A stretch of 64,000 nt of DNA from Xylaria sp. FL1777 (Eukaryota > Ascomycota > Sordariomycetes > Xylariales > Xylariaceae): positions 1-64,000 of the forward strand of contig MU400508.1 of the NCBI GenBank assembly GCA_022578965.1. The letters are read 5' to 3'. A model generated the notes under the pieces. That model saw only the letters and a program-made list of their open reading frames with translations, was not told where the DNA came from and made no database searches. Positions within the stretch are counted from its first letter, which is position 1; every line of letters begins with the position of its first letter. A program made the translations under genes and the position numbers. Positions 24,246 to 35,645 of the stretch are shown piece by piece.

Positions 24246-25268
24246 ATGATGTGGTGGCTAGTTAGTCTGGTACCTATAGTATATCAACGACGGCATTTCA
24301 CTCCTATTCTGCACCATAGGGGGGGCCTTTGCTTTACCTCTCAGCGCAACGACCTGTCATGGGCTCTAGCTATCTCCTTGACCATGCTAATCGATATATC
24401 CATCCCAACGTCTTGTCTGACGGAGACATGGCTCATTCCCGCCAGCGGTACGGCTGGCGCAGGCGCCGTCCTTGGTAACCCTGCAGATCCAAATTGCTGG
24501 GCTGGGGCTCAAGATCTGGGCACCACCGTCTCGCCTGCTATATGTCCATATGGATATGCATCGGCCTGCAATATCGACTATCAGTCGCGAAGGGATGCAA
24601 GTGAAACATTGTTCGCATGTTGCCCAATGTTAGTTTTCACCCTCACACAAAATTGAGACCCTGTTTGTTCATAGATTCTGACTGCCTTTCTGACTTACAG
24701 CGGTTTCACCTGTGATATCGGCAGTTGGTCGTGCATTAGTCACTTCATCGACCTGCAGTCCCGGACATTATTTGTTACCGACACAAACGAGGACGGATTA
24801 ACCACCGTGACCCCAATCGTCCAAGCCAATGTAAATGCTCATTCCATCAGAGTAGCATTTCACTCTTCGGATATCATCGATCAGTCTGCTTCGACGACCG
24901 ACTCGGCTCGGCTGACTATAACGCCGGCCCCTACGGCGACCTTGTCGACCTCCACCTCAACTGTTACACCTCCAGTCACGAAATCGGGAAGCATTCCCAC
25001 CGGAGTATTCGTAGGCATAGGAGTGGCTAGTGCCCTTGGCGCCGTCATTTTACTTTTGGGCATCTTCTGGCTCGTGCGAAGACGGTATCGAAGAAAACAG
25101 CAGCATCCGCTATCGTCACCGCCTCCTACACCTCCACTTAGTACGACCAGATCTACATTTGAACCTGTAAACGAGTGCGCCGAAATGTTTTCCATATCAA
25201 AGCCATCAGCACTGAATGGCGCGCCACTTATACACGAGCTCGACTCCTATATAACCAATTACAAGTAA
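24246..25268 (+). CDS. Single-pass membrane protein with Cys-rich ectodomain (start uncertain)
   Basis: Exon 24246-24628 and exon 24701-25268 splice in phase (CCP|IGFTCDIGSWSC). The ectodomain has evenly spaced cysteines (SCLTETW, NCWAGAQD, ICPYGYASACNID, FACCPIGFTCD, SWSCISHF). A Ser/Thr-rich stalk follows, then one membrane segment (VGIGVASALGAVILLLGIFW) and a basic stop (RRRYRRK) before a Pro/Ser-rich cytoplasmic tail. The plan resembles fungal wall-sensor or Mid2-like surface proteins, but no function is known. The N-terminus is doubtful: the ATG at 24246 does not give a normal signal peptide, and a better hydrophobic leader (ISLLFCTIGGAFALPLSA) sits in another frame at about 24295-24348, next to a run of seven G. 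An upstream exon or a frameshift is possible. Confidence 0.6.
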
Positions 25269-25282
25269 TATTAGGGACTTAG

Positions 25283-25450
25283 TACGAAGGTGTCTGCTGA
25301 CTCATTATGGCGGTGCAAGGGTCCCGCCCTTTTCTCGTAGCCGCCGGGCCTCCGTTTTGCTATCGGCATATTAACCCACTAAGGCACCATATTAAAAAAA
25401 AAAAAGAACAGTTAAACTTACGCGAGGTATACTAATCCTCCCGCCCTAAA
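25283..25450 (+). repeat. Dispersed repeat, copy 1
   Basis: Shares long matching blocks with 36625-36790 in the same orientation, including AAGGTGTCT, GTCCCGCCCTTT, GTAGCCGCCGGGCCTCCG with TTTTGC following, and a TTAACCC block. Copy 1 is more AT-rich, with several C-to-T and G-to-A type differences. It has no coding capacity and is probably part of an old transposon. Confidence 0.65.
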
Positions 25451-25546
25451 CAATATAATTATATAAGCACTTAATTATATTATATAGAGGTGCTTGGTGG
25501 TTGTTTTGTAATTCTTTTACCTTGCTTTTGGTTACCGCCGGAAGTA

Positions 25547-25774
25547 CAGGTCGCCAGGTTAGCTCCGCGCTAGTAGCTTGTACTGGCAGGGAATTTTTGG
25601 TTATAAAAACTGTTCGATCTACTTGCTGAACAGGGGCTGTTCAGTGGCAAAACCGCTGCGAAAGTAATCAACAGTTGATTTTCTACTGAATTAACATGGC
25701 AGCCTTGTGAGTAGCAGTACTCCTGCTTTTTTAGTATTTAGCGCGGAGCTAACCTTTGAGATCCTGGCGACCTG
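25547..25774. mobile_element. MITE-like element A, TA-flanked terminal inverted repeats
   Basis: The ends are inverted copies: CAGGTCGCCAG at the left edge and its reverse complement at the right, followed by GTTAGCTCCGCGCTA in both arms. The right arm has an extra ATCTCAAAG-like insert of about 9 bases. The dinucleotide TA flanks both edges (25545-25546 and 25775-25776), as expected for Tc1/mariner/pogo-type target duplication. The 228-bp body has no coding frame and contains small internal hairpins. Confidence 0.65.
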
Positions 25775-25812
25775 TATGTGGTAATGGTCCACCGTCATCC
25801 TGCAGAAAAGTA

Positions 25813-26070
25813 CACCTCTCCAGGGATCTTCAACGTTAGCTCAATACTTGGCCCCATTTTCTGCCAAATCCAGCCAGAGCTTTTGCAGGGGGCCCTAGCA
25901 GGCCAACCAAAAAACCCTTGAAAAAGTGACCTGATTTCCCTGCAAATTTTGGACAGCTTTTCGGTACCCCTGGCCAAACCCTAGTCCAACCCCGGTATAA
26001 TCCTAGTCGAGCTCCTGGTAAAACCCCTGTTTTTTGTACTGAGCTAACGTTGAAGATCCCTGGAGAGGTG
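25813..26070. mobile_element. MITE-like element B, perfect 30-bp terminal inverted repeats
   Basis: Bases 25813-25842 and the reverse complement of 26041-26070 are identical over 30 bases, beginning CACCTCTCCAGGGATCTTCA. TA flanks both sides (25811-25812 and 26071-26072). The arm shares a frame with element A (CCAGG, ATCT, AAGGTTAGCTC versus AACGTTAGCTC), so A and B look like diverged members of one family sitting 38 bp apart. There is no transposase; a 60-codon frame inside is not convincing. Confidence 0.72.
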
Positions 26071-26459
26071 TATGCAGTTGGTTCTCTGCATGTATTTCAG
26101 CTACATAGGTACGGATGTCAGGCTTTGCCATTGTGTGTATGTATTGTAGTTGTAGATGAGATGGAGTGGACCTAGTGTCCTAATACTGTAGCTACTATAT
26201 ATACATAGCTAGGCCGTAGCTGCCTACAACGGAGTACGGATCGAGACTTTTGATTCAAGACTGGCTTCGGTCGAGCAGCTCTCATAATGCGACAGGCAAA
26301 CCTCGGCTGAAGGACGTCTCATCATGCGCTCGTATTCTGGCCATCGTATTTTACCCATGATACGTGATTGATTTGCCCGTGTCAGAATACCTTCATTTAT
26401 TACGCAACTGTTGATGTGAATACACGAGCCTGAAGCCCGAAAGCCGCTAGGATTTCACA
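26071..26459. promoter_or_regulatory. Upstream region of the HET gene
   Basis: 389 bp between inverted-repeat element B and the HET start. It holds alternating TACATA/TATATACATAG stretches around 26095-26210. No gene is seen. Confidence 0.35.
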
Positions 26460-28093
26460 ATGCGCTTCCTTCATTCCGTTGACCTTACTTTTAGTACCTT
26501 TGTTGATGATAGGGATATGCCCAAATATGCCATTCTCTCTCACACTTGGGGGCAGGACGAGGTAACTTATAAAGACATGAAGAAGCGTCCTGACGATGCT
26601 GCCAAGAAGCAGGGTTATCAGAAGATTAAAGCATGCGCTCAGAGAGCACGCGAAGATGGCCTTGAGTATTTTTGGGTTGACACCTGTTGCATTGATAAAT
26701 CCAGTAGCGCGGAGCTTTCAGAAGCGATTAATTCCATGTATCTGTTATATCGGAACTCTCAGGTCTGCTACGCTTTCTTGAATGACGTGTCAACACCGTC
26801 GACTCACACGGGCGATCGCACATGGAAATCTGAATTCCAATCTTCGCGATGGTTTACCCGTGGCTGGACGCTTCAGGAGCTAATTGCCCCTAAGTCATTG
26901 AAGTTCTATTCACACAGCTGGTCCTACGTTGGGACGAAAGTGGAGCTGGCTGTGGCCATTACGGAGAAAACTGGCATCCCGCAGGATGTCATCATATCCG
27001 GAGACTGCTCCAACTCATCGATCGCACAGCGAATGAGCTGGGCCGCGGGTCGACAGACATCCAGAAGAGAGGATGCAGCATATTGTCTGATGGGAATCTT
27101 TGACGTTAACATGTAATGTTCAAAGCCGATTAATACTTATCACTTCACACTACTAATAGCGTCATTAGGCCAATGCTTTACGGTGAAGGGAGTCGTGCGT
27201 TTCTGCGCCTACAGGAAGAGATCCTCACAAAATCTGACGATCTATCTATCTTTTCATGGGTGAGCCCCAGGATGGCGTTTTCAAGTTATCGAGGCCTCCT
27301 AGCCCGCGAGGTGTCTGAATTTGCAGAGTGTAGTGACATTAAGTGGGTAAGAGGCACGAACAACGACCCGTATCAAATCACGAACAAAGGGATACACAAC
27401 TCCCTACCACTCACTGCAAGAGTAGGGAGACCTGGTGAGTTTGTAGCCCTTCTTAGAGGGGTTTACAAGAAGCCAGACATGAAAATAGGGATATTTCTCC
27501 AGAGGGTGGGAAAAGAACAATACGGGCGCATCGAATCGGACCAATTGGCGTTGCCACAGTTCCATCTGCCCGAGGAGGAAACATCTCTGATTAAACTGTT
27601 TGTCCGTCAGAACGTTGTGATGGAAGAGGCAACCCACAATCGAGTTGCAGGCATATCACTCATCTTCGATAGCTCCGTTTTGGAGCTACTGAAGCCACCG
27701 CCAACAGCCTACTGGAATGAGGAGGCGAAATTTTTCGCATTCGAAGGGCCCATACAGTCCAAAAAGCCACCCGTCTTCATGTGCACACTCCGCAGCATTG
27801 GGACGCAGGGCGATGGAGTCACGATCACTGTTGATGCCGGCAACGAATGGGGCTCAGTATTGGGAATTGAAGAAGGATGGAATAAAGCGCCTGCTCTAAC
27901 ACCATTCATTCATAAGTTTCATTGTCGGAAGCCGAGGCACCCTGTTTTGGAAGTCAATCTCGAGCGAGGAATCTTTGATGGAGAAGCTCAACTGAAACTT
28001 GCGGTCAAGAGCTTGATAGTTGGGAATGGTCCTGGTATTCATGCTATAAGATCTAGGTTATTGGTGGGATCGTCTCGCTCTTGGCCTCACTGA
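26460..28093 (+). CDS. HET-domain heterokaryon incompatibility-type protein
   Basis: Exons 26460-27112 and 27169-28093 give 525 residues. The HET domain fills residues about 22-220: KYAILSHTWGQDEVTYKDM, EYFWVDTCCID, INSMYLLYRNSQVCYAFLND, RWFTRGWTLQELIAP and RREDAAYCLMGIFDVNMPML, then YGEGSRAFLRLQEEI, which is the usual end of this class. HET domains trigger cell death when non-self is sensed in fused hyphae. The C-terminal 300 residues have no recognised repeat or sensor domain. The intron splits the MGIFDVNM-PMLYGEG motif, a common position in this family. It lies between TE-like repeats and the NLR-type gene at 30261. Confidence 0.92.
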
Positions 28094-28331
28094 GAGACTC
28101 CAGTTTCAAAATGGCAAGTAAACAGATAACGCCGTATATAGTAAACAACAGTGAGTTCATCGTCTTCCAAAAAAAAACTTTTACCAAGGTCAGAATTGAT
28201 AATTGTATCTAGGAAGCGACACGATAAGATGGGCAGATGTTGTAAATGAGCACTGCCATATCATGAAAACCCCTTCAAAGTTCCAGAACGAGTGACCAAT
28301 CGGGAGACCCCTGTTTTCGCTAAGTGAACGA
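28094..28331. other. Convergent 3' spacer
   Basis: Lies between the HET stop and the stop of the minus-strand oxidoreductase. No gene is supported. Confidence 0.4.
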
Positions 28332-29595
28332 CTAGACCACATCCCCGGGAGCCAGACTCGAGATATCCGCACTTCTAACGGCCCCGTCGAAAATTATCTC
28401 ACTTACAATCTTCCCAGTTGATGGTGAGTTTTGTATTCCCCAGTTATCGTGACCAGTAGCTACGATAAGACCTGCGACTACGGTAGGACCTAGGAGCGGC
28501 CCTACGCCACGGTCTCTTCCCTCAATTGTCACAATAGGTCTATAAGCAGCCTGCGCAGCTATGAGCCTGCGGTTATGCAGAAGGCTAGACACATATTCGG
28601 CGGCGAGCCGAATCCGCGCGCAAACTTCCTCATCGACCTCGACTTGGTCGGAAGACGCCGGGAGGGGAGGCGCTTCAGCGTCTGTGCCAGCGGAGATGTA
28701 AACGGTGTTGTCAGGTCGTGGGTAGATCTTGACTCTGGGGAACCAAGAACCCGGAACCTTATTGTTGAAGGATACTAGCTCGGGAAGCGTCTCGGTGCTC
28801 GGAACTTCGAGAAGCAGTGTATTGTTTCTCGCACCCCCTATGGGAATCTTGGGGAGAACAGTCTTCGACCATGGACCTGCCGCCACAACAACGTAGTCTG
28901 CGAGCAACTCATTGACAATTTCGGAGCCCTTCGCTGTGTAGAGAACAGACTGGACGGCTTTCCCATCGTCAGAGTAATTAATCTTGGTAACAGAGCCAAA
29001 GATGATGGTCGCACCCTTAGCTTCCGCTTCCTGAGCCAATATCTTGGTGTACCAATAGGGATGAAGCTGAGCAGAGCCTTCTGGGCCGTTCCCTCGCAGA
29101 TTGCATGCTGTCACGCGGCCCGCGTCTACGAGCTTAGGCACTGGCTCTGTCGTTTGCACTTGAGTCTTGGATGATGGCGTTATAGTTGCTGGTGGATCTC
29201 TGCCAGGAGCATCGTCAAGGTCGATCTCGCAGTATACCGAGCGAACTCTGCGAAATCCGTAGCGATCAGCGCCGTTGTGCTCGGTAGCTAGCTCTGTGTG
29301 CAATTGCCAGCTCAACGTAGCGAGACAAGGAGGAGCGGCCCAACTTGCAACACTGGCATGTGCTTTACCAGAGGCGCCCCCGGCAATTTCAGTAGCTTCA
29401 AAAAGAGTGACCCGGTCTCTGCTACTGTCGTAGAGGGCATGTCGGGTTAAGAAGTAAGCAGTGGCACATCCAACAGCCCCTCCACCTAGGTATAGGAGCC
29501 ATTAGTCAAAAGAGTATGGTGATCAGGCGGCTGCTCGGCTGTGTCATCGACGCACCTATGACAACGATGCGCTTCGCCTTTCGATGTTCAGGCAT
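28332..29595 (-). CDS. FAD-dependent oxidoreductase (DAO family)
   Basis: Minus-strand exons 29595-29556 (40 bp) and 29485-28332 give 397 residues. The first exon ends inside the dinucleotide-binding motif, and splicing completes it as IVVIGGGAVGCATAYFL, a textbook GxGxxG FAD site with the downstream acidic residue in VTLFEATEIAGGASG. Further DAO landmarks are a substrate-side region with LHPYWYTKILAQEAEAKG, the DYVVVAAGPWS strand and the C-terminal TGHDNWGIQNSPSTGKIVSE that closes the FAD site. The family oxidises amino groups or similar C-N bonds; the substrate is not inferable. There is no targeting signal. It lies between the HET and NLR genes. Confidence 0.88.
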
Positions 29596-30260
29596 AGTCA
29601 GAAAAAAAACAATCAATTGCCAAACTTGACTGTTTCCTCGGCCAATGGCATGTTGACCTATTATTTTTTTATCAACCTGTTAATTCAAGCAAATGCATGG
29701 ACCCATCAAATATGAGAATATGTACTTTTATATATGTCAGGTTTTCCAACCCTTGTCGGCACCCCGTCTGTTTAAGACGGCCCCCAACGTTGGTGCTGTC
29801 TTACCCCGCTTCCTATTACCAGCCCGATGTTCGTCAGCATACGCCGCGGTATTCTTAAATTGGACGCCCCTGAAGATGTGCAAGCAGAAAAGTCGAACTC
29901 AGGATGTTGCGTTTCTCATGGACTCGGCCTGCTGGCAAGACCTGATCCGTGCGGCTAAAACCTTAAGTTTGACGTACCCGTTGCCTCTCCTCTAGCTGCT
30001 TGGAGAGAAGACCAAACGACCGACTATCAAGGCTGCCACGATGGTACATAAAAGCCCTAAGCCTCCTATCCGTTATGTAATACAAATAAGTACTAAGAGG
30101 CTGACGCCTACTCGAAGTCCTCAACGCAGTTTCAGGTAAACCTCCAACTAGAGGTACTCTGCGACGCAGTATCTGGCCCTAACAATGAAGAGAATCCGAC
30201 CGAACAAATTGAGTGAGCTCGGTGCACGCTGCCATACCCCAAACCATTTCTGATCATGAC
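29596..30260. other. Divergent promoter region
   Basis: 665 bp between the oxidoreductase start (minus) and the NLR-type gene start (plus). A 100-codon frame at 29693-29995 has no supporting features and is probably chance. Confidence 0.4.
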
Positions 30261-33200
30261 ATGTACAGTGTCGTAGCTGTTCCGGGAATCGGACTCGCGG
30301 CCAAGGACCCATGGAGTGACGGCGTAGTGAACTGGCTCAAGGATGACACGATGCTGCGTTATTGGCTTCCCAATGCTCGTATTATGCATGCTTCTTACGA
30401 TTGGGAAGGTTTCAGTCAAGACAGACCAATCCAGCACTTGCTCCCTCTGTTGGCAAGGGAGCTTGTGCGAGCATCTACGGCTAAGCGTCGCACATGTTTC
30501 AAGCGACCCCTTATCTTTATTGGGCATTCTCTAGGTGGGCTCATTGTCAAACAGGTGGGCTCGACTCGTGTTTTTTAGGGCCTCGCAGATCTATGACGGG
30601 CTGTACATTCAGAATCAACAACTGACGGGTCACTCAGACTGCTCTGCTTTCTGAACTTCCCCATGACGAGTACCAGCTACTGAGGAAGTCGCTTGTTGGC
30701 ATCGCTTTGTTTGGAACTCCCCATAGAGCTACATCATTGAAATCCTCGGAGGCCGTCAGTCTTGGCACTTCTCTTGACGATCCACGATCAGTAGTACAGA
30801 AAGAACCCTCCTCGTTTGCCACCTTATCCTGGGACTTTGCTCGTGTTGCAATCGTTCACCATATCCCAGTGTGCTGTTTTTTCGAACAACCTGTAAAAGG
30901 TAAAGCTTTGGTGGATGAGCAATTCAGTACAATTCCCGGCTTCAAGAACACAGCCCTCACTACAGATCACCTCCATCTCTGCAAGTATGCAGGACCCGAC
31001 GATTACAACTACAAGTTGGTACGGGACGAACTCATTGCCTTCGTGCAGGGAAGTGCCGATTGTTTGGCCAGACGCAAGGACTGTGAGTGTGACCTGTGCT
31101 GCTATCATATGTACCTAAGTAACCGATCTGCCCTCGTTAGTCTCTGCCGATAAGGTAAATGCATCCCTCAGCGCTCTATTAGGGACAGACCTTTCAGATG
31201 ATGTAGACATGATCGAGCACAACAAAGGTCCGCTGCTGCAAGGATCCGGTTCCTGGCTGCAGGCCGACCCAAACTTTAACGAATGGCTTACTTGCAAGAA
31301 GGGCCGTGTGTTCTTGCTCCACGGGAACCATGGAAAAGGGAAGACAATGCTCTCACTTTCGGTTCTTAAGGACATCACCGAAGAAATCAAGGCTAACGGT
31401 TCGGGCCCTAGTGTTCTCGTAGCCCATTTTTTCTGCGACAATAAGGATAACGGACGCAACAGCTTGGTCGCTGTCCTACGCAGCTTAGTGTATCAGCTTC
31501 TTCAGAGCCGTCCAGACCTGCCTGCTTACTTCAAGGGTTTGTTGAACAGCGAAGGAGAGCAGCTACTCAGGTCACCTACTGCTCTGCCTTCACTTTGGCG
31601 CATTCTGAGAGACTTGTTTGCCAATCCCTGTGTACATCGAGTCTACATCATCATTGACGGTCTTGATGAGTTAGACGAAGAGTCTATTGGTGAGCTCTTG
31701 AAGTATTTGGATCCTTATCTCGACTCCGAGCAGCTTTGTGCGACGGATCAGCCGAGATCTGAGGTCAAATGGTTCCTTTCCAGCCGAAATATCCCCGCCA
31801 TTACTGAAATCCTGGAGCAAACACTCAGCGTCAGCCTGGAAGAGAATGCGAAACAAGTACGAAATGCAGTATCAGACTTCATCGGCGCGCGGGTGGACGA
31901 CCTGAAGGAGGGAAAGGGTTACAACACAGGCCTTGCGAGTCTGGTTTCAAATACACTGGAGAAAATGTCCGAAGGCACTTTCCTTTACGTCTCAATGGCC
32001 TGCGGTGCACTAGCTAGACCTGACGTTCGCCTCTTTGACACCGATCAGATGTTGCAAACACTACCAAAGGGCCTGGGCCCTCTGTACGACCGGATCCTTC
32101 AGCAGACTCGCACAGGGCCAAAAAACCATGTGCAGTACACTACAAGGATCCTCAGAACGATGGTTCTTGCTCTGCGGCCTTTGAGCCTACAAGAGCTCGC
32201 GTTACTAGCGCAACTCCCGGAGGACCATCATTCTGATGAGAAGATGCTCCTTGAGTATACCGTTCTTTGTGGCTCCTTCATCACTGTGCGACAGAACACG
32301 GTGCATTTCGTCCACGAATCGGTAAAGGAATATCTTCTGTCAATTGACGATCTGTTTCCCCCTCCCTTTGGCGAGTATCAGGCGCAACTTGCAAGACTTT
32401 TCCTGAAGCTGCTTCTTGAGCCCAGCTCTTCAGGGGCCGGAGTGGACGAAGGAAAACTTGGGGTAGACGAAGCGAAGTCCATATTGGATTACCCACGCTT
32501 CTTCTGGGTTGATCATGCAAGACAAGCTGGATCTTTACTAGACTGGTCTCAATACCTGTCTACCCCTTTGTTGAGATCAAGTTCATCAGCCCAAAAACAA
32601 TGGCTCGACATCTACTGGAACCCCGTCAATGCCGACTGGCTGAAACGGCCGGAAGATTTCACCCCCCTCCACTTTGCCGCCTATGAAGGTATCAGCAGCT
32701 TGATAGGACAGCTGGTGGACCGTGGTGATGATATAAATGCAAAAGACTCCACAGGATATACTCCACTTATGTGGGCAGCAAGAAACGGCTTCGCGGACGC
32801 TGTAGAACAGCTTCTTAGCTTGAAAGCAGACCAGAAGCTCCGGACTTCCGGTGGCTTAACAGCAGTGTTTTTGGCTTCAATCAACGGCAACTATCGATCG
32901 TTGGAGAAGCTCGTTCGTGAAGGAGGACAAGTCAACATTCGTGACCAGTCGGGCTGCACGCCGGCTCACTATGCGGCAGTCAATGGACACCCGAAGGCAC
33001 TAGGTATCCTCCTCGACGCTGGAGCCGACATTGAGGCTATCTATTCAAGTCGAACACCACTACAAAGGGCATCATACAGCGGCGAGGTCTCTGTTGTCAA
33101 AGTATTGCTTGAGCACAAGGCAGATTCCAAAGTCCAAGATAAGGAAGGTCGCACGCTACTCCACCTGGCTGTTCGAAGCAACCAATTGGATATGCTAGAC

Positions 33201-35024
33201 TTTTGGCTCAACAACTCAAGCGACCTTGAGACGCAAGATCGTCAATCATGGACGCCTCTGATGCATGCAGCTTCATTCGGTAATAACAGAGCAGCTGTTC
33301 ATTTGATCAAGAACGGGGTAAACATTGAGGCAAAGACGAGAGAAGGCCACACGGCCTTGTCAATTGCGACATTAAATGGCCGAGTCGCCATCGTCAACTC
33401 TCTTCTAGATGCAGGTGCCGACCCTGAAGTCGGTTCCGATACAGACGAAACACCTTTGCAGCAGGCAGCGTGGCTTGGCAATGCCACCATGTGCCAACTT
33501 CTGCTCGAAGCTGGTGCGGATCCCAATGCTCAAACCAGCAGGATGTGGACACCACTGCATCAGGCGGCATCGAATGGCCATCAGATCGCTGCGAAGCTCC
33601 TCCTCCAATACGGAGCAGATCCGAACGCTGTTGACATGGATGATCATACTCCATCAGCACTTGCTCTGGAAAACAATCATATTGCCCTAGCGACCTATCT
33701 AAGGAATCGAGAGATTATTGGTGGCGGACAAGACCTGGACATTCCAATTCGCACCACGCAGCGTGATCCACTAGACCGAGCCCTGTGTGAATTGTTGAAG
33801 ATTTCTCCCGAGTGCGGGTATGAAGAGCTTCACGGAAACGAAGGGTTTTCGAGACCGTCAAAGGTCACTGCTCTTGTCAATGGCAAAGCTATTCACTATT
33901 TCGTCAAGTCAGGGCCAAATGAAGACATGTTCGCATGTGAGTATGATAGTTACAGCTACCTTCCAGAACCTTCCTTGCTAATAAGTTGTCTTCGCAACCA
34001 CAGCCGAGCATGAGGCTCTACGCGAGCTTGGTGAGACTGTGCCGAACCTTACGCCCTATAGTCTCGGTTTTGGCAAATATACCAACAATAACTCGAGATA
34101 CTTCCTGTTGATGGAGTGGTTGGAAATGCTTGGTAGTAATTCCACCACAGCAGAGGATAGTCACGCACTTTCGCTACCACAGAAATTGGCCAAGCTTCAC
34201 AGCACTCCGGCCCGCACACCGCCCGGCTATCGTGACCCCCAATTCGGCTGGCACCGTTCCACCTACTGCGGAATGACCAAACAGAACAACACTTTTCGCG
34301 CCTCCTGGGACAAGTTCTATAGAGAGAACAGACTACTTACGGTCTTGCGTCAAATAGAGGACAGACACGGATCTAACGAGGAACTCAGAGCTGCAATGAA
34401 GCCGATTACCGACATAGTTGTGCCCCGCTTGCTGAGAAACGGTCATCTGGGCGGCAGGCGTGGGATCCAGCCAGTGCTGATTCACGGGGACCTCTGGCAC
34501 GGGAACAAAGCATACGGCGCCAACCCGGCTTGGGAGAACCCAGAGTGGGTTCTGTTCGATCCGAGCTCAGTATGTGCACACTGGAGTCATTTCTTTCCCT
34601 TTCTAGTAACCTGAGGACTCCGAACATGTCTCGGGAGCATGCATCAGGGGCATGATATTCACCCAAAGGAGTAATTACTGACTCCAGCGAGCATAGTGCT
34701 ACTGTCACTCCGAATATGAGCTCGGCATCATGCGATGTTTCGGCGGCTTCTCCGCCACCTTCTACCACGAGTATCATCAATTGCTTCCCAGGACTGAGCC
34801 GAAGCATGAATACGAAGATCGCATTGCCCTTTACCAGCTGTAAGTATCTTGACACAATAGCCACCGGCGCGGATTGTTTATCCCCATAGAGCGTTGCGCT
34901 AATCGCCGTCCTTAGATATCATTATCTTAATCATCACCTTATGTTCCGAGGAGGAGCATACATGGACTCGGCTATGGATATCGTCAAAAGGTTGATAGAT
35001 AAATATGTTGCTTCTGAGGACTGA
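30261..35024 (+). CDS. NLR-type protein: alpha/beta-hydrolase, NACHT, ankyrin repeats, fructosamine-kinase domain
   Basis: Exons 30261-30554, 30638-31082, 31141-33936, 34004-34569, 34697-34839 and 34916-35024 join in phase to 1450 residues. Residues 1-230 form an alpha/beta hydrolase: VVAVPGIGLAAKDPW, the nucleophile elbow IGHSLGGLIVKQ (Ser90) and TTDHLHLCKY with a likely catalytic His209. The NACHT NTPase has P-loop HGNHGKGKTM (308-315) and Walker B IIIDGLDELDEES (Asp419). About ten ankyrin repeats span roughly 750-1096 (for example FTPLHFAAYEG, TPLMWAARNG, TPAHYAAVNGH, TPLHQAASNGH). The same uninterrupted exon then continues into a fructosamine kinase domain from about 1122 to the end: IHYFVKSG, ASEHEALRELGETVP, YFLLMEWLEM, the catalytic HGDLWHGN (1339-1346), VLFDPSS and CHSEYELGIMRCFGGF. 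Hydrolase-NACHT-ankyrin is a known fungal NLR plan; the kinase tail is unusual. Confidence 0.9.
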
Positions 35025-35261
35025 AAAAGATTGCGCAAAAACTTCGGGAAGAATTGGCACTGGTTCTTCACTCAATCATCAGTGCAGTTGCTATCTACAC
35101 ACTGCTACTATTTGTCTAATGTTTATTTCGTTTTTTCCCCCCTTTTCACCGGGTTTGATGGGATTTGCACTTCAGCTATAGGGAGACTCCTTTTAACTCG
35201 AACTCGATTCTTTCACGAACCTGGCCCTCTTCAATCAGTGTCCGCCGACTTGGTCAGCTGA

Positions 35262-35645
35262 CCATTTCGTGATCGCAAAAGCTACAACGCGTCGATCTTT
35301 GCCACTACTCCTTGTTGCTTAAACCGCCAGCCTATCGTCAGCATTCCAAATGGTAAACCGATCCCCGAGAACCATCGAGATGAACATTTACCTAGGGTCG
35401 ATTGGCATCTTGAGCGTGACTGGGACTGGCTATTCTCTGAAGTCGGGTACGACAGACCCGAGCTTCTCTTCACCTCGCTCCACGCCGAGTTCAACACCAT
35501 CCAGATCGTCATTCAGGATCCTAAGACGTGGTATGCCGACATCTGCGAGCTAGCCCGCAAGTTCTCCTCCAAGGGGGAGTTTCATAATGCTCTTCGTCAG
35601 CGACGAGACGATCGATACCAGGAACTGCACGTGGCTTGGGACTGA
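35262..35645 (+). pseudogene. Orphan coding fragment without a start codon
   Basis: A frame open from 35262 to the stop at 35643-35645 encodes about 127 residues with normal-looking protein composition: PIVSIPNGKPIPENHRDE, then WHLERDWDWLFSEVGYDRP, LLFTSLHAEFNTIQIVIQDP, ELARKFSSKGEFHNALRQR. No ATG occurs in frame and no clear upstream exon was found. It may be the last exon of a lost gene or a relic. It is on the same strand as the NLR gene and starts about 240 bp after its stop. I do not recognise the family. Confidence 0.45.

Noticed and set aside
29693..29995. 100-codon plus-strand protein between the oxidoreductase and NLR genes
   Set aside because: Lies in the shared promoter region with no recognisable feature.
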